DNA from: CAYFZO01 sp965223735
Lineage (GTDB): Bacteria; Pseudomonadota; Gammaproteobacteria; Poriferisulfidales; Oxydemutatoraceae
Direction of reading: 5' to 3'
Assembly (NCBI GenBank): GCA_965223735.1
Contig: OZ245010.1
Coordinates: 1,782,439 to 1,846,438, forward strand
Length of the DNA stretch: 64,000 nt
Shown one piece after another: positions 17,536 through 26,403 of this stretch. The notes under the pieces were generated by a model, which was not told the origin of the DNA, ran no database searches, and was given only the letters and a program-made list of their open reading frames with translations. The stretch's first letter is position 1; the number at the start of each line of letters is the position of its first letter. The position numbers and the translations under genes were made by a program.

Positions 17536-19230
17536 TTAGAACAAGCCGCTGATCTTGCCGTCTTCACCGATGTCTATGAAATTGGCTGCCGGTTCTCTGG
17601 GCAGGCCGGGCATGGTCTGGACGTGGCCGCAGCCGACGACGAAGAATTCGGCGCCCGCTGACAGCGAAATGTCGTTGATGCGCACGATGTGCTGGGACGG
17701 TGCTCCTCGCAGTTGAGGGTCGGTGGAGAAAGAGTACTGGGTTTTGGCAATGCAGATGGGGAAGTGGCCGTAGCCGTTTTCCTGGTAGTAATGGATGCGG
17801 TTACGTATTTTCATGTCCGCGATGATCTCGCCGGCGCCGTAGATTTTTTTGGCGACTTTTTCGATCTTCTGCCACAAGGTGTCTCTTTCACCGTACGCGA
17901 ATTGCAGCGGCGGCGGTTCGCCGGCGGTGGCGTCAACCACCGCGCGGGCCAGCTCTTTGGCGCCGGCACCGCCGTTGGCCCAGTGGTCGGCGATCATCGC
18001 TTCGGCGCCGTGCGCCGCAGCTCTTTCGATGATCAGGTCCAGTTCCTCGTCGTGGTCTTCGCTGAAGCGGTTGATTGCGACCAGGCACGGCAGTTGAAAG
18101 CAGTTGTGAATGTTGTCAACGTGGCGTTCAAAGTTGGCGAGGCCTTTTTCGAGGGTTTTGAGAGTGTCGGCTTCTTTGCGCCGCGGATTGTGGTGTCCGT
18201 GGTGTTGCAGCGCGCGCACCGTGGTGACGATGACGGCGAGCGAGGGAGCGAGGCCGGCCTTGCGGCATTTGATATCGAAGAACTTCTCGGCCCCGAGGTC
18301 GGCGCCGAAGCCTGCCTCGGTGATGACGTAGTCGGCGAGTTTGAGCGCGGCCCGGGTCGCGATGATCGAGTTGCAGCCGTGGGCGATGTTCGCGAAGGGC
18401 CCGCCGTGCACCAGCACAGGATTGTTCTCCAGCGTCTGCACGAGGTTGGGTTTGAGCGCGTCTTTGAGCAGGGCGGTCATCGAGCCTTGCGCCTTGAGGT
18501 CAGCGGCGCGCACCATCTCGCCCGAGTAATTGTAGCCGATGACAATGTTGCCCAGGCGCCGCCTGAGCTCTTTAAGTGACGACGACAGGCACAGGATCGC
18601 CATCACTTCAGAAGCGGTGACGATGTCGAAACTGTCTTCCCGCAGGTAACCGTTGACAGTGCCGCCGAGGCCGACGACAATTTTTCTCAGCGAGCGGTCG
18701 TTGAGGTCGATCACCCGTTTCCAGTTGGTGCGCCGCGGGTCGAGCCCGAGCGCGTTGCCGTGGTGGATATGGTTGTCTATCAGGGCTGCGAGCAGGTTGT
18801 GTGCCAGGGAAACCGCGTGCAGGTCACCGGTGAAGTGCAGGTTGATGTCTTCCATCGGCACGACCTGCGCGTATCCGCCGCCGGCCGCCCCGCCCTTGAC
18901 GCCGAAGCACGGGCCCAGCGACGGTTCGCGGATGCACATGACCGCTTTTTTGCCGAGGTGGTTGAGTGCATCGCCGAGCCCGATCGTGGTTGTGGTTTTA
19001 CCTTCGCCGCGCGGCGTCGGGTGAGTTGCGGTCACCAGGATCAGTTTGCCAGTCGGGCGCTTGTTCAGCGAGGAAATGAAGTCGAGGGGGATCTTGGCTT
19101 TGTGGTGACCGAAAAGTTCAAGGACGTCGGCTTCGATGCCGAGTTTTTCTTCGGCGACATCCGAGATACGACGCATTTTCGCTTGTGTGGCGATTTCGAT
19201 GTCGCTTGGCTGGTTTCTCGTTTTTCGCAT
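17536..19230 (-). CDS. fhs: Formate-tetrahydrofolate ligase (EC 6.3.4.3)
   Basis: This 564-residue enzyme joins formate and THF with ATP to give 10-formyl-THF, or runs in reverse to make formate and ATP. The P-loop TPRGEGKTTTTIGLGDAL lies near residues 72-89. Family landmarks EPSLGPCFGVKGGAAGGGYAQVVPMEDINLHFTGD and VHGGPFANIAHGCNS are intact, and the length matches usual bacterial Fhs. As first gene of the operon ahead of soxB it links the folate C1 units released by sarcosine oxidation to formyl-THF or formate. The start ATG is followed by RKTRNQPSDIEIA; no strong promoter is evident in the 128 bases before it. Confidence 0.95.
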   Translation of the reverse strand: MRKTRNQPSDIEIATQAKMRRISDVAEEKLGIEADVLELFGHHKAKIPLDFISSLNKRPTGKLILVTATHPTPRGEGKTTTTIGLGDALNHLGKKAVMCIREPSLGPCFGVKGGAAGGGYAQVVPMEDINLHFTGDLHAVSLAHNLLAALIDNHIHHGNALGLDPRRTNWKRVIDLNDRSLRKIVVGLGGTVNGYLREDSFDIVTASEVMAILCLSSSLKELRRRLGNIVIGYNYSGEMVRAADLKAQGSMTALLKDALKPNLVQTLENNPVLVHGGPFANIAHGCNSIIATRAALKLADYVITEAGFGADLGAEKFFDIKCRKAGLAPSLAVIVTTVRALQHHGHHNPRRKEADTLKTLEKGLANFERHVDNIHNCFQLPCLVAINRFSEDHDEELDLIIERAAAHGAEAMIADHWANGGAGAKELARAVVDATAGEPPPLQFAYGERDTLWQKIEKVAKKIYGAGEIIADMKIRNRIHYYQENGYGHFPICIAKTQYSFSTDPQLRGAPSQHIVRINDISLSAGAEFFVVGCGHVQTMPGLPREPAANFIDIGEDGKISGLF

Positions 19231-19358
19231 GGGGGTTTATGTGCTGGATTACATCAGTCGCTGCAGTGCATTATCATGAAGTTCAATTATAGGGGCGGGG
19301 CAGGGGTTTTGCCACAAGACAGGTATGAAAAGGTGCCGGACATCGGGCGAAGCGGCGA

Positions 19359-20237
19359 ATGAGCGATCCGGTTGTATTTGGTCTGAGTGCGGCTTTGGGT
19401 TGGGGAGCCGCGGACTTCATCGCGAGGTTTACCGGCAGGGCGTTGGGGCACCGGATGGCGTTGCTCGGGATGTTGGGCGCCAGCGCGGTGATTTTCACCG
19501 CAGTTGTGTGGCAGTCAGACGTGTCCCTGAGCGAGGCGTTGGGCGGGGACTTGGGCGGCTGGTGGCTGTTGCTCGGCAGCGGTGTCGGCCTGATGGCGGC
19601 AACCCTGCTGCTTTACCGTGGCCTGGCTCAAGGGCCGGTGACCATCGTTGCACCGATTGTCGGCAGCTATCCCGCATTCAGTTTGCTGATCGGGGCATTC
19701 CTCGGCGTACTTCCATCGCTCGCCCAGTTTGGGGCGATGCTGATAGTGATGGCCGGGGTGGCGGTGGTGGCGGCGTGTGTGTGGCGATCCCCGAATGCGC
19801 GCACGGGCAGTTGGCTGTTAGCGACGCCGGTCATCGGTCTTGCATTAATGTCCGCCGTCGGTTTTGCGGTGACTTTGACCTTGGCCCAGCAGGCGATCGC
19901 GCTCTACGGCGAGTTGCAAAGCGTGTGGGTGATGCGCATGGTGGCGTTTGCGGCGATCGCATTGTTGTTCATTTTCCAGCGTACGCCGCCGGTCGCGCCG
20001 ACGCGCTGGTGGCCGGTGCTGGTGACGCAGGGAATGCTCGACGGCGGTGCTTATCTTGCGATCCTGTATGGCGGTGCCGGGGTCAGCGGGCAGGTCACCA
20101 TTGTCATCGGCTCCTGCTTCAGCGCCGTGACCGTGATCCTGGCCAGGATCATTCTGCGCGAGGCGATGACGCTGTGGCAGTGGTTCGGTGTTATCGCGAT
20201 CGTTTCAGGCGTGGCATTGCTGAGCTGGCTTCAGTGA
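19359..20237 (+). CDS. EamA/DMT-superfamily membrane transporter
   Basis: This 292-residue protein has ten hydrophobic segments in two halves, as in EamA-type drug/metabolite transporters. The second half repeats the fold with SCFSAVTVILARIILREAMTLWQWFGVIAIVSGVALL, the typical EamA C-terminal helix pair. It lies alone on the plus strand between fhs and the GlnT-like gene. Substrate is unknown; family members export amino acids, nucleosides or osmolytes, or import small amines. It converges with the GlnT gene with an 17-base gap and no terminator visible. Confidence 0.8.
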   Translation: MSDPVVFGLSAALGWGAADFIARFTGRALGHRMALLGMLGASAVIFTAVVWQSDVSLSEALGGDLGGWWLLLGSGVGLMAATLLLYRGLAQGPVTIVAPIVGSYPAFSLLIGAFLGVLPSLAQFGAMLIVMAGVAVVAACVWRSPNARTGSWLLATPVIGLALMSAVGFAVTLTLAQQAIALYGELQSVWVMRMVAFAAIALLFIFQRTPPVAPTRWWPVLVTQGMLDGGAYLAILYGGAGVSGQVTIVIGSCFSAVTVILARIILREAMTLWQWFGVIAIVSGVALLSWLQ

Positions 20238-20254
20238 TCGCTGATTGACATGGC

Positions 20255-21565
20255 TCAGCAGTCCAGCGTGTTGTCGAGTTCCCATCGGCTCAGGTGCTGA
20301 GTGTATCGCCGCCATTCGTCTTTCTTCAGTTTCAGGTAGGCGGCGACCAATTCCTTGCCGAGCATTTTTTTCGCATCGCGGTTTTTTTCGAGCAGGCGCA
20401 GTGCGTCGTGCAGCGTCGTCGGCAATTTTTTCAGCGAAGTCAGCTTTGCGCCTTCTTCCGAATACATATTGACGTCAAGTGGTTTGCCCGGGTCGCGCTT
20501 GCCGGCGATGCCTTCGAGGCCCGACGCGAGAACTGCGGCCTGCGCCAGATAGGGGTTCATCGCCCCGTCCATCAGTCTGAGCTCAAAACGCCCGATGTCG
20601 GGTATGCGCACCATGTGGGTGCGGTTGTTGCCCGAATAGCTGATCGCGTTCGGCGACCACGTGGCGCCGGAGCGCGTGGCCGGCGCGGCGAGGCGCTTGT
20701 AGCTGTTGACCGTCGGGTTGAAGAATGCGCACAGTGTGTCCGCGTAATGCATGAATCCGCCGAGGAAGTGATAAGCGGTTTGGGACAGTCCCAGTTTGTC
20801 GCGCTTGTTTTCAAACAGGTTTTTGCGCCCGCTTTTGTCCCACAGCGAGATATGCGTATGGCAGCCGTTGCCGGTGAGGTCGGCGAAAGGCTTGGGCATG
20901 AAGGTCGCGCGCATACCGTGTTTCTCGGCGATGGATTTGGCCATGAACTTGAAGAAGACATGGCGGTCGGACGTCTTCAGAATATCGTCGTAGTCCCAGT
21001 TCATCTCGAACTGGCCGTTGGCGTCCTCGTGGTCGTTCTGATAAGGCCCCCAGCCGAGTTTGAGCATGCAGTCGCAGATCTCGCTGATCACCGGGTAGCG
21101 CCTCATCAGCGCCTGCTGATCGTAACAGGGCTTGATTTGTATATCGCCGGCGTCGGAAATTGCCGTGCCTTCAGGAGTGATCAGGAAGAATTCGCACTCG
21201 ACGCCGGTTTTCGGGCGAAAGCCTTTTTTTGCCGCGTTTGCAATCTGGCGCTTCAAGGCGACCCGCGGCGAAGCCTCGACTTCCCTGTTGTTCATCCACA
21301 GATCGGAAGCGACCCACCCGATCTCGGGTTGCCACGGCAGTTGGATCAGGCTGTCTGGGTCCGGGACCCCGAACATATCGGGGTCGGCGGGCACCATGTC
21401 AAGCCACGCCGCGAATCCTGCAAAACCGGCCCCGTCTTTTTGCATGCCCTTGATTGCGTTTGCGGGAACCAGTTTGGCGCGCAGCGTGCCGAACAGGTCA
21501 ACGAAACTGATCAGGAAATACCTGATTTTCTTTTCTTTTGCAATTTTCAGGAGATCTGAGGTCAT
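20255..21565 (-). CDS. Type III glutamine synthetase-like ligase (GlnT), possible gamma-glutamylmethylamide synthetase
   Basis: This 436-residue protein has the glutamine synthetase fold. Seen are an N-terminal beta-grasp (FVDLFGTLRAKLVPA), metal and substrate residues in VECEFFLITPEG, NDHEDANGQFEMNWDY and GNGCHTHISLWD, the phosphate-binding segment SGNNRTHMVRIPD, and RFELRLMDGAMNPYLA at the C-terminal side. In methylotrophs close relatives of rhizobial GlnT act as GmaS, making gamma-glutamylmethylamide from glutamate and methylamine. With TMADH and sarcosine oxidase nearby that is the preferred reading, but no mgsABC or mgdABCD genes are present in the window, so ordinary glutamine synthetase activity is possible. 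The ATG at 21565 has GAGGAGG upstream and replaces an upstream in-frame start at 21610. Confidence 0.8.
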   Translation of the reverse strand: MTSDLLKIAKEKKIRYFLISFVDLFGTLRAKLVPANAIKGMQKDGAGFAGFAAWLDMVPADPDMFGVPDPDSLIQLPWQPEIGWVASDLWMNNREVEASPRVALKRQIANAAKKGFRPKTGVECEFFLITPEGTAISDAGDIQIKPCYDQQALMRRYPVISEICDCMLKLGWGPYQNDHEDANGQFEMNWDYDDILKTSDRHVFFKFMAKSIAEKHGMRATFMPKPFADLTGNGCHTHISLWDKSGRKNLFENKRDKLGLSQTAYHFLGGFMHYADTLCAFFNPTVNSYKRLAAPATRSGATWSPNAISYSGNNRTHMVRIPDIGRFELRLMDGAMNPYLAQAAVLASGLEGIAGKRDPGKPLDVNMYSEEGAKLTSLKKLPTTLHDALRLLEKNRDAKKMLGKELVAAYLKLKKDEWRRYTQHLSRWELDNTLDC

Positions 21566-21590
21566 CGCGGGGGCCTCCTCATCAATGAGT

Positions 21591-22316
21591 TCATTTTGCA
21601 CCGGCCTCATAGTCTATTACACGCGCAAGCCACTTGTCATAGAGCGCATCGGCAATCCTTCGCATGTTGCGGATTTTGTTCCCGACGTTCTCGAGGATCG
21701 CCGCACCGCTTTGCGTCGTGGTGGACGGCAGGGGCAACTCATCGCCGTAAATGTCTACCCAGCCCCGGACGATCTCGGGTGTGACCTCGGGATGTGCCCC
21801 CGTCGCCACTACATTTTTGCCGAGTACGAACGCCTGGTCGTTGCAGAACGCCGTCCCCATCAGATTCACGCTGCCTGCGGGCAGGGAGAAAGTTTCCTTG
21901 TGCCAGTACAGCATGGGGGTGTCCGGCGGCGGGTCGCCGAGCCATTCGCGCGCCGTCGGTGTGTCGGCGATCTCAGCCTTGTACCAGCCGATCTCCTGTG
22001 CGGGCATGGCGGCGACCGTGCCGTCCAGCGCCTTGCTGATCAACTGTGCACCGAAGCAGTGTCCGAGCACGGGCACGCCTTTTTTGACGGCGTTTTCGAT
22101 CAACGCCAGTTCATTTTTAATCCATGGGAACGAATCGTTGACGCTGTAGTCCGCGCCCAGAAAGACAAGCCCCGGTGCGTCCGCCGGGTCCCGCACGACC
22201 GCGTCTTCGTGATCCACGGAAATGACCTGGAACGGAATCCCTTTCGCCTTGAGCGCCTCAAGCAAGTGTCCGGGGCCGACCCATTGATGGTGGCGAAATA
22301 TGCAGATCGGTTTCAT
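21591..22316 (-). CDS. Class I glutamine amidotransferase
   Basis: This 241-residue protein has the GuaA-type glutaminase fold with nucleophile Cys87 in GHCFGAQ and the His-Glu pair in GAHPEVT near residue 180. YWHKETFSLPAG corresponds to the HWHGDTF loop of the family. It hydrolyses a glutamine-like amide, passing ammonia on or simply releasing it. It lies 25 bases upstream of the GlnT-like gene on the same strand, so the two are probably co-transcribed. A role in gamma-glutamyl amide turnover is inferred from that pairing. I start it at the ATG (MKPICIFRHHQW); a GTG at 22337 would add seven residues. Confidence 0.78.
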   Translation of the reverse strand: MKPICIFRHHQWVGPGHLLEALKAKGIPFQVISVDHEDAVVRDPADAPGLVFLGADYSVNDSFPWIKNELALIENAVKKGVPVLGHCFGAQLISKALDGTVAAMPAQEIGWYKAEIADTPTAREWLGDPPPDTPMLYWHKETFSLPAGSVNLMGTAFCNDQAFVLGKNVVATGAHPEVTPEIVRGWVDIYGDELPLPSTTTQSGAAILENVGNKIRNMRRIADALYDKWLARVIDYEAGAK

Positions 22317-22993
22317 CGAAGTCAGGTAATGATGCACTTGGCTTATATGTCATCACGACGTCGCGGGTATTCGTCATTCGGTATGCCGACCGCGCCCGTT
22401 CCTACCTTGTTGCTATTGAGGCGTTCATCGCTGCGGTCATCATCAGGCCCGTCAGGGGAGTGAGGCGGCCCAGTCGATACAAGGAGGGCACGGTTGTCGT
22501 TGTTATCATCCGGTCTTTTCAGAATGTCGCGGCAATTCCCCGCGGCGATCTCAACCCGCGTCTCCGGCGGCTTTTTCCCGATGATGTTTTGCAAGGCGAT
22601 CATCTACTTGATACACGTGTCGTCTCATCATAATACCCAAAACAGGTTTAACACCTGTATGACGGCCTTCGGGAATGAGGTTGCCAGGCGTGGAGGCGAC
22701 GGGGTTGCCCGGCCCGTGAAGCGTCAGATGGATACTTCGACTTGCGCCCTTGTGGCGTGAGCCAGGTATGTTGTTCCCTCTTTAATAATGAAGTTCCGGT
22801 CGGCGGCGGGACGGCGCCTCGATACTCACCCCGGTCGTTCGGGCTGGCGTGCGGTTGCCGGGCGCTGGCCTTGATTGCGGCCCGGTTTGTTCGGGCGCGG
22901 CAAAAGGCAATTCACCGGCGATCAGCACGACGGAATTTGCAAGTCCGGCCCGCGTCGGCTCAAGGTGCCGGCGGGGATGGAAATTCAATGACT
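22317..22993. other. Long intergenic region
   Basis: I see no convincing gene in these 677 bases. It holds copy B of the dispersed hairpin repeat near 22.7 kb. Since the flanking genes are both on the minus strand, the promoter of the amidotransferase/GlnT pair should lie near 22320-22450. Confidence 0.5.
22690..22770. repeat. Dispersed hairpin repeat, copy B
   Basis: The core GTGAAGCGTCAGATGGATAC (22716-22735) is followed by an imperfect palindrome from ATAC (22732) to GTAT (ending 22769), with CTTGCGCC facing GGCGTGAG inside. It matches copy A at 3045-3120 in core and layout. Confidence 0.5.
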
Positions 22994-24649
22994 TCAGCGG
23001 TCAAATACGACGCGCAGGCCGATGGTCGGTGAGTGGTGATTGGGCGGCACGGTGTTTTTGAAGTCTATGCGCGTGGTTTCCTCGCCGGGCAGCAGGTAGT
23101 TGCCGCCTTTCACGACAATAATGTAGCCGCCGTCGGTGACGTCCGTGCTTTGAGTCCATTCCGACACGTTGCCGCCCATGTCGAGCAGGCTGTCGGCGGT
23201 GGTGTCGCTCGCTGCCGAGCCTGCGGCCTTCGGCGAAGTCAGTTTTGCCGCACCGGTAATCGCGTTACCCTCGACGAACGTGTTGCCCCACGGGTAGATG
23301 TTGCGTCCCTGCGAGGACGCCGCCGCGACCCATTCATCGGCGGTCGGCAGGCGTCCGCCGGCCCAGGTTGCAAATGCGTGTGCCGCCCACCAGTCCACGT
23401 TGGCCACCGGCAGGTCGGGCTGTTCGGTCTGCCGCTGCCAGTCCGCAGGGTGGTAGTCGTGGTTCCGGGGTTCATTCTTGTCGGCGTACAGGCCGAGGTG
23501 CACCAGCGGGTCGAGCAAAAAACCGGCGTACTGCTTGCGCGTGACTTCGCGCTCCATCACGAACAGCGTTTTGTCGCCCTGTTGCGGGTTGTTCCGGAAC
23601 AGCCGCTCGAGCAGGTAGATCCTGTCGCGCGGCAGGTTGGTCAACAGCGACGGCAGCCGCACGTCGCGCGGGATGCCGGTCTCGTAGTCGCCGGGCTTGA
23701 TCGCGACGGTGTGCAGCGCGGTCTTCCATGGCGTCTTTTTCACCGGCTTTTCGTACACGCAGCGGAAGCCGACGTACGGTGAGCGGTATTCAGGCGGCGC
23801 GTAGCGGTGAAACGGGTTCAGGCTGTAGATCTCGCGCGGCTGGTTGTAGGCGTTGCCGCCGTGGATTGTCGGTTTCAGCGGCGCCTCGCGGTTTTGCGTC
23901 CATTCCGACACGACGCCGCCGAGGTTGCGTATGCCGTCGGGCGTGTCGGTCTCGCGGTGCAGGCCGCAGCGTTGTGCGGCGTTCAGCAGCGGGTCGAGAT
24001 ACGGCCAGTCAAACTCGTTGAACTCATCGCCCCATGGGTAAAGGCGTCCGTCCGTCCCCGAGGCGGCGGCGACCCATTCGTCGTTGAAGGGCAGGCGTCC
24101 GCCGACGGCCCTGCAGTAGGCGTACGCGTCGTAATAGGTGACGCCGTTTGCGGGCGCCTCCAGGCGTCCGCTGATCGCGTGTTGCCTGCTGTTGCTGCGG
24201 TAGGTCCAAGTGCGCGGCTGCGCCGGCGCCGAGATTGGTTTGTCGCGGTGGCGTTTCCGCCACTGCATGAATTTGTAGAACTCGCCTTGGCGCACTTCGC
24301 ACCGGTCTATTTTCAGCGCCCCGATCCGGCTGCGTGCCGCGCCGAGTCTGAGCACGGGGTCAAAGGACTTGATGTATTCAAAGCTGTTGATGTGTTCAAG
24401 CAGGATATGGTCGAAGCGTCTGCCCGGCGTGTCGGGTTGGCGGTGGTCCCGGATGGTGATTTCGCGCACGCCGAAGTCGTAGAACAGGGTGCGCAGGTTG
24501 AACACCGTCGCCGCGACGACCGCGACCCCGAATATCGCGAGCGTCGCCGTCGCTATGCTCGACGCGCCCCCGCGCGATCGGCCCGGCGATGAATTCCGGG
24601 CCGGACGCCGGGGCGAGCCCGGCGCGTCGGGGAGCGAGGCGGCCGTCAT
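22994..24649 (-). CDS. Membrane-anchored protein with two FGE/SUMF1-type domains
   Basis: This 551-residue protein has a basic Pro/Arg-rich N-terminus (1-30), one membrane helix (ATLAIFGVAVVAATVF, about 34-50), and two tandem sulfatase-modifying-factor folds, about 110-315 and 365-551. Domain landmarks are VTYYDAYAYCRAVGGRLPFNDEWVAAAS with GGVVSEWTQN, and VDWWAAHAFATWAGGRLPTADEWVAAASS with MGGNVSEWTQS. Neither copy has the catalytic Cys expected after the GG(S/N) segment (IHGGNAYNQP and VKGGNYLLPG), so they look structural or binding, like GldK/GldJ of the gliding machinery, rather than formylglycine-making. It is the last gene of a four-gene operon with a TolQ/MotA-like channel and overlaps the previous gene in ATGA. 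The domains probably face the periplasm. Confidence 0.8.
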   Translation of the reverse strand: MTAASLPDAPGSPRRPARNSSPGRSRGGASSIATATLAIFGVAVVAATVFNLRTLFYDFGVREITIRDHRQPDTPGRRFDHILLEHINSFEYIKSFDPVLRLGAARSRIGALKIDRCEVRQGEFYKFMQWRKRHRDKPISAPAQPRTWTYRSNSRQHAISGRLEAPANGVTYYDAYAYCRAVGGRLPFNDEWVAAASGTDGRLYPWGDEFNEFDWPYLDPLLNAAQRCGLHRETDTPDGIRNLGGVVSEWTQNREAPLKPTIHGGNAYNQPREIYSLNPFHRYAPPEYRSPYVGFRCVYEKPVKKTPWKTALHTVAIKPGDYETGIPRDVRLPSLLTNLPRDRIYLLERLFRNNPQQGDKTLFVMEREVTRKQYAGFLLDPLVHLGLYADKNEPRNHDYHPADWQRQTEQPDLPVANVDWWAAHAFATWAGGRLPTADEWVAAASSQGRNIYPWGNTFVEGNAITGAAKLTSPKAAGSAASDTTADSLLDMGGNVSEWTQSTDVTDGGYIIVVKGGNYLLPGEETTRIDFKNTVPPNHHSPTIGLRVVFDR

Positions 24650-26403
24650 GCCGCTTTTTTGGATCGGTGCAACACGCCGAGCGCGATCAGCAGGGCGGGA
24701 ATGCCGTACAGTAGAAGCAGCCAGCGTTCGTTGCGAAATGGCAGCGTCGGGTAGTTCGTCATAACGCGGTAGTCGGAGATGTTCAGCGCGTTCTCTTCGG
24801 AGGCGAGCAGCAGTTGCCCGTCGTCGTCGAGCGCGGCATAGACGAACGCGGTCATGAAGTCATCGGCGGCCGGGCTCACCACCGTCACCACGCGCCAGCG
24901 GAACGCGTGCGGAGCATTTTGATCGGGCGGTATCAACACCAGCGCGTCTTTCTTCAGCGGCGCGCGCAGGCCGCGGTAGATCGCGGGATACAGCCCGAAG
25001 TGCAGTGTCGGGACGACTTCACCCGGCAGGTCGTCGCGTTGATCCTGCGCTTCATTGCCGACCAGAACGGCGGCGTTCATGCGCCGGTTGACCGGCACCG
25101 CCAGCGCGTTGGCGTACATCGCCCGATCGGTTTTCTGCGTCACACTCAGCGGCGCGTCGGTATCCGGCGGCTCGACGCTGAGTGCCGCGCCGAGTTCATC
25201 AAGCAGCTTGCTGATCCGGGCGTTGCCGCTGCTCTGCGGTATCTGCTGCAACAGCGGCAGGATGTCGCGCCTGAAGTCGTATTCGGCTAGGCGCGAGGCG
25301 CCGCCCGCGTCGGCTTCGGCCTGTATCCGGCGCATGAACTCAAACAGCGCCGGCAGCATCAGGCGCAGGTTGCTGATCTTAAGCAGCGGGTGCTGCGGGT
25401 CGCCGTCGTCCTCGCCCGGCATTCCTTCCTGTGCGCCTTTGACGGCGCGTGCCGAGCGGAAACGGCTGAGGCGTGTTTGCGGCTGCCCGCTCTGGTTTGA
25501 AAGCCCCTGCGCCATCATCTGCGCCAATGTGTTGAAGAAGTCGTCGCTGGTTTGCTCGCGCTCGTTCGCGGGCTCGCTGATGCTGCCCGGCAGGTCTTTG
25601 GGCGCTTCCTGTTTTTCCGGGCCGCCGCTTTGGAACGCAAGATCGTCGTAGGGGTAGTTGTCGAGACCGCCGGGTCGTTCGTCGAGTGTGGTGTTCTGCG
25701 GGATGCCGCGGCTGATGCCGCTGCGCGCGTCGTCCGTTTCCCTTGCCCCTTCGGAGCCGCCCACGTCGTTGCCTCGGCCCTCACCCGGTTTGCGCACCGG
25801 GGGTTCCTTTTCACTGAACAGCTTTTCGCCCTTGCCGTCGCCCCAGCCGCCGTCGCTTTCGCTGTCGCCGCCTTCGGGATAGCCGATGAAGTGCCAGTGG
25901 TTCGGGCGGTGGCTGTAGTCCTTGAAGATGGACATGGTGATGTAGAACAGGCGGATGTCGTAGATGTCAACGCGCATCCGGGTTAACTGTGTCCGGTTGA
26001 GTTTCTTGACATAGCGGTCGAGCGCGTTGTCATGCCGCAGCAATTCGTCGCGCGAGATCGTCTCACCGGTGTAGTAATTGCGAATGAAATCAGTGTGCAG
26101 TTCGATGACTGGCATCTGCGCGTGCGTCGGGTTGCGGTCGAGCGGCGACTTTTTGTAGTTGTGCAGGCGTGCCGGCGGGCTGGTCGGCAGGGCGTTCATC
26201 ACCACCGAAGTCGCAAGGTCGCGGCTCAGCAACACCGACACGTCCTCGACCTGTTCGAGGCGTTTTTCCTCCTGCTGATGCTTGATCATGATCGTGATCA
26301 CGATCAGCATGATCAGGATCGCGACACCGTTTGCGAGAATGTCGGCGAGCGCAACCCCCGCGAAGCCCGGGAACAGACGCCGCTGTGCCGCCTGCGCGCT
26401 CAT
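24646..26403 (-). CDS. Large MotB/ExbD-like envelope protein with N- and C-terminal membrane helices
   Basis: This 585-residue protein starts with a cytoplasmic tail and one helix, VALADILANGVAILIMLIVI (17-36), whose Asp21 just before the helix core matches the proton-carrying Asp of MotB (YADFMTA) and ExbD. A long region follows, with an acidic/Gly/Ser low-complexity stretch at about 180-290 and a helical part after it. A second helix (LLLLYGIPALLIALGVL) is at the very C-terminus, ending in SKKAA. The layout, one plug-type helix and a large periplasmic part, recalls GldM in function rather than sequence. The gene overlaps both neighbours by four bases (ATGA), which implies fixed stoichiometry. 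I do not recognise a named family. Confidence 0.7.
   Translation of the reverse strand: MSAQAAQRRLFPGFAGVALADILANGVAILIMLIVITIMIKHQQEEKRLEQVEDVSVLLSRDLATSVVMNALPTSPPARLHNYKKSPLDRNPTHAQMPVIELHTDFIRNYYTGETISRDELLRHDNALDRYVKKLNRTQLTRMRVDIYDIRLFYITMSIFKDYSHRPNHWHFIGYPEGGDSESDGGWGDGKGEKLFSEKEPPVRKPGEGRGNDVGGSEGARETDDARSGISRGIPQNTTLDERPGGLDNYPYDDLAFQSGGPEKQEAPKDLPGSISEPANEREQTSDDFFNTLAQMMAQGLSNQSGQPQTRLSRFRSARAVKGAQEGMPGEDDGDPQHPLLKISNLRLMLPALFEFMRRIQAEADAGGASRLAEYDFRRDILPLLQQIPQSSGNARISKLLDELGAALSVEPPDTDAPLSVTQKTDRAMYANALAVPVNRRMNAAVLVGNEAQDQRDDLPGEVVPTLHFGLYPAIYRGLRAPLKKDALVLIPPDQNAPHAFRWRVVTVVSPAADDFMTAFVYAALDDDGQLLLASEENALNISDYRVMTNYPTLPFRNERWLLLLYGIPALLIALGVLHRSKKAA

Noticed and set aside
22994..24649. 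Active formylglycine-generating enzyme
   Set aside because: Both FGE-like domains lack the catalytic cysteines, and no sulfatase gene is nearby.
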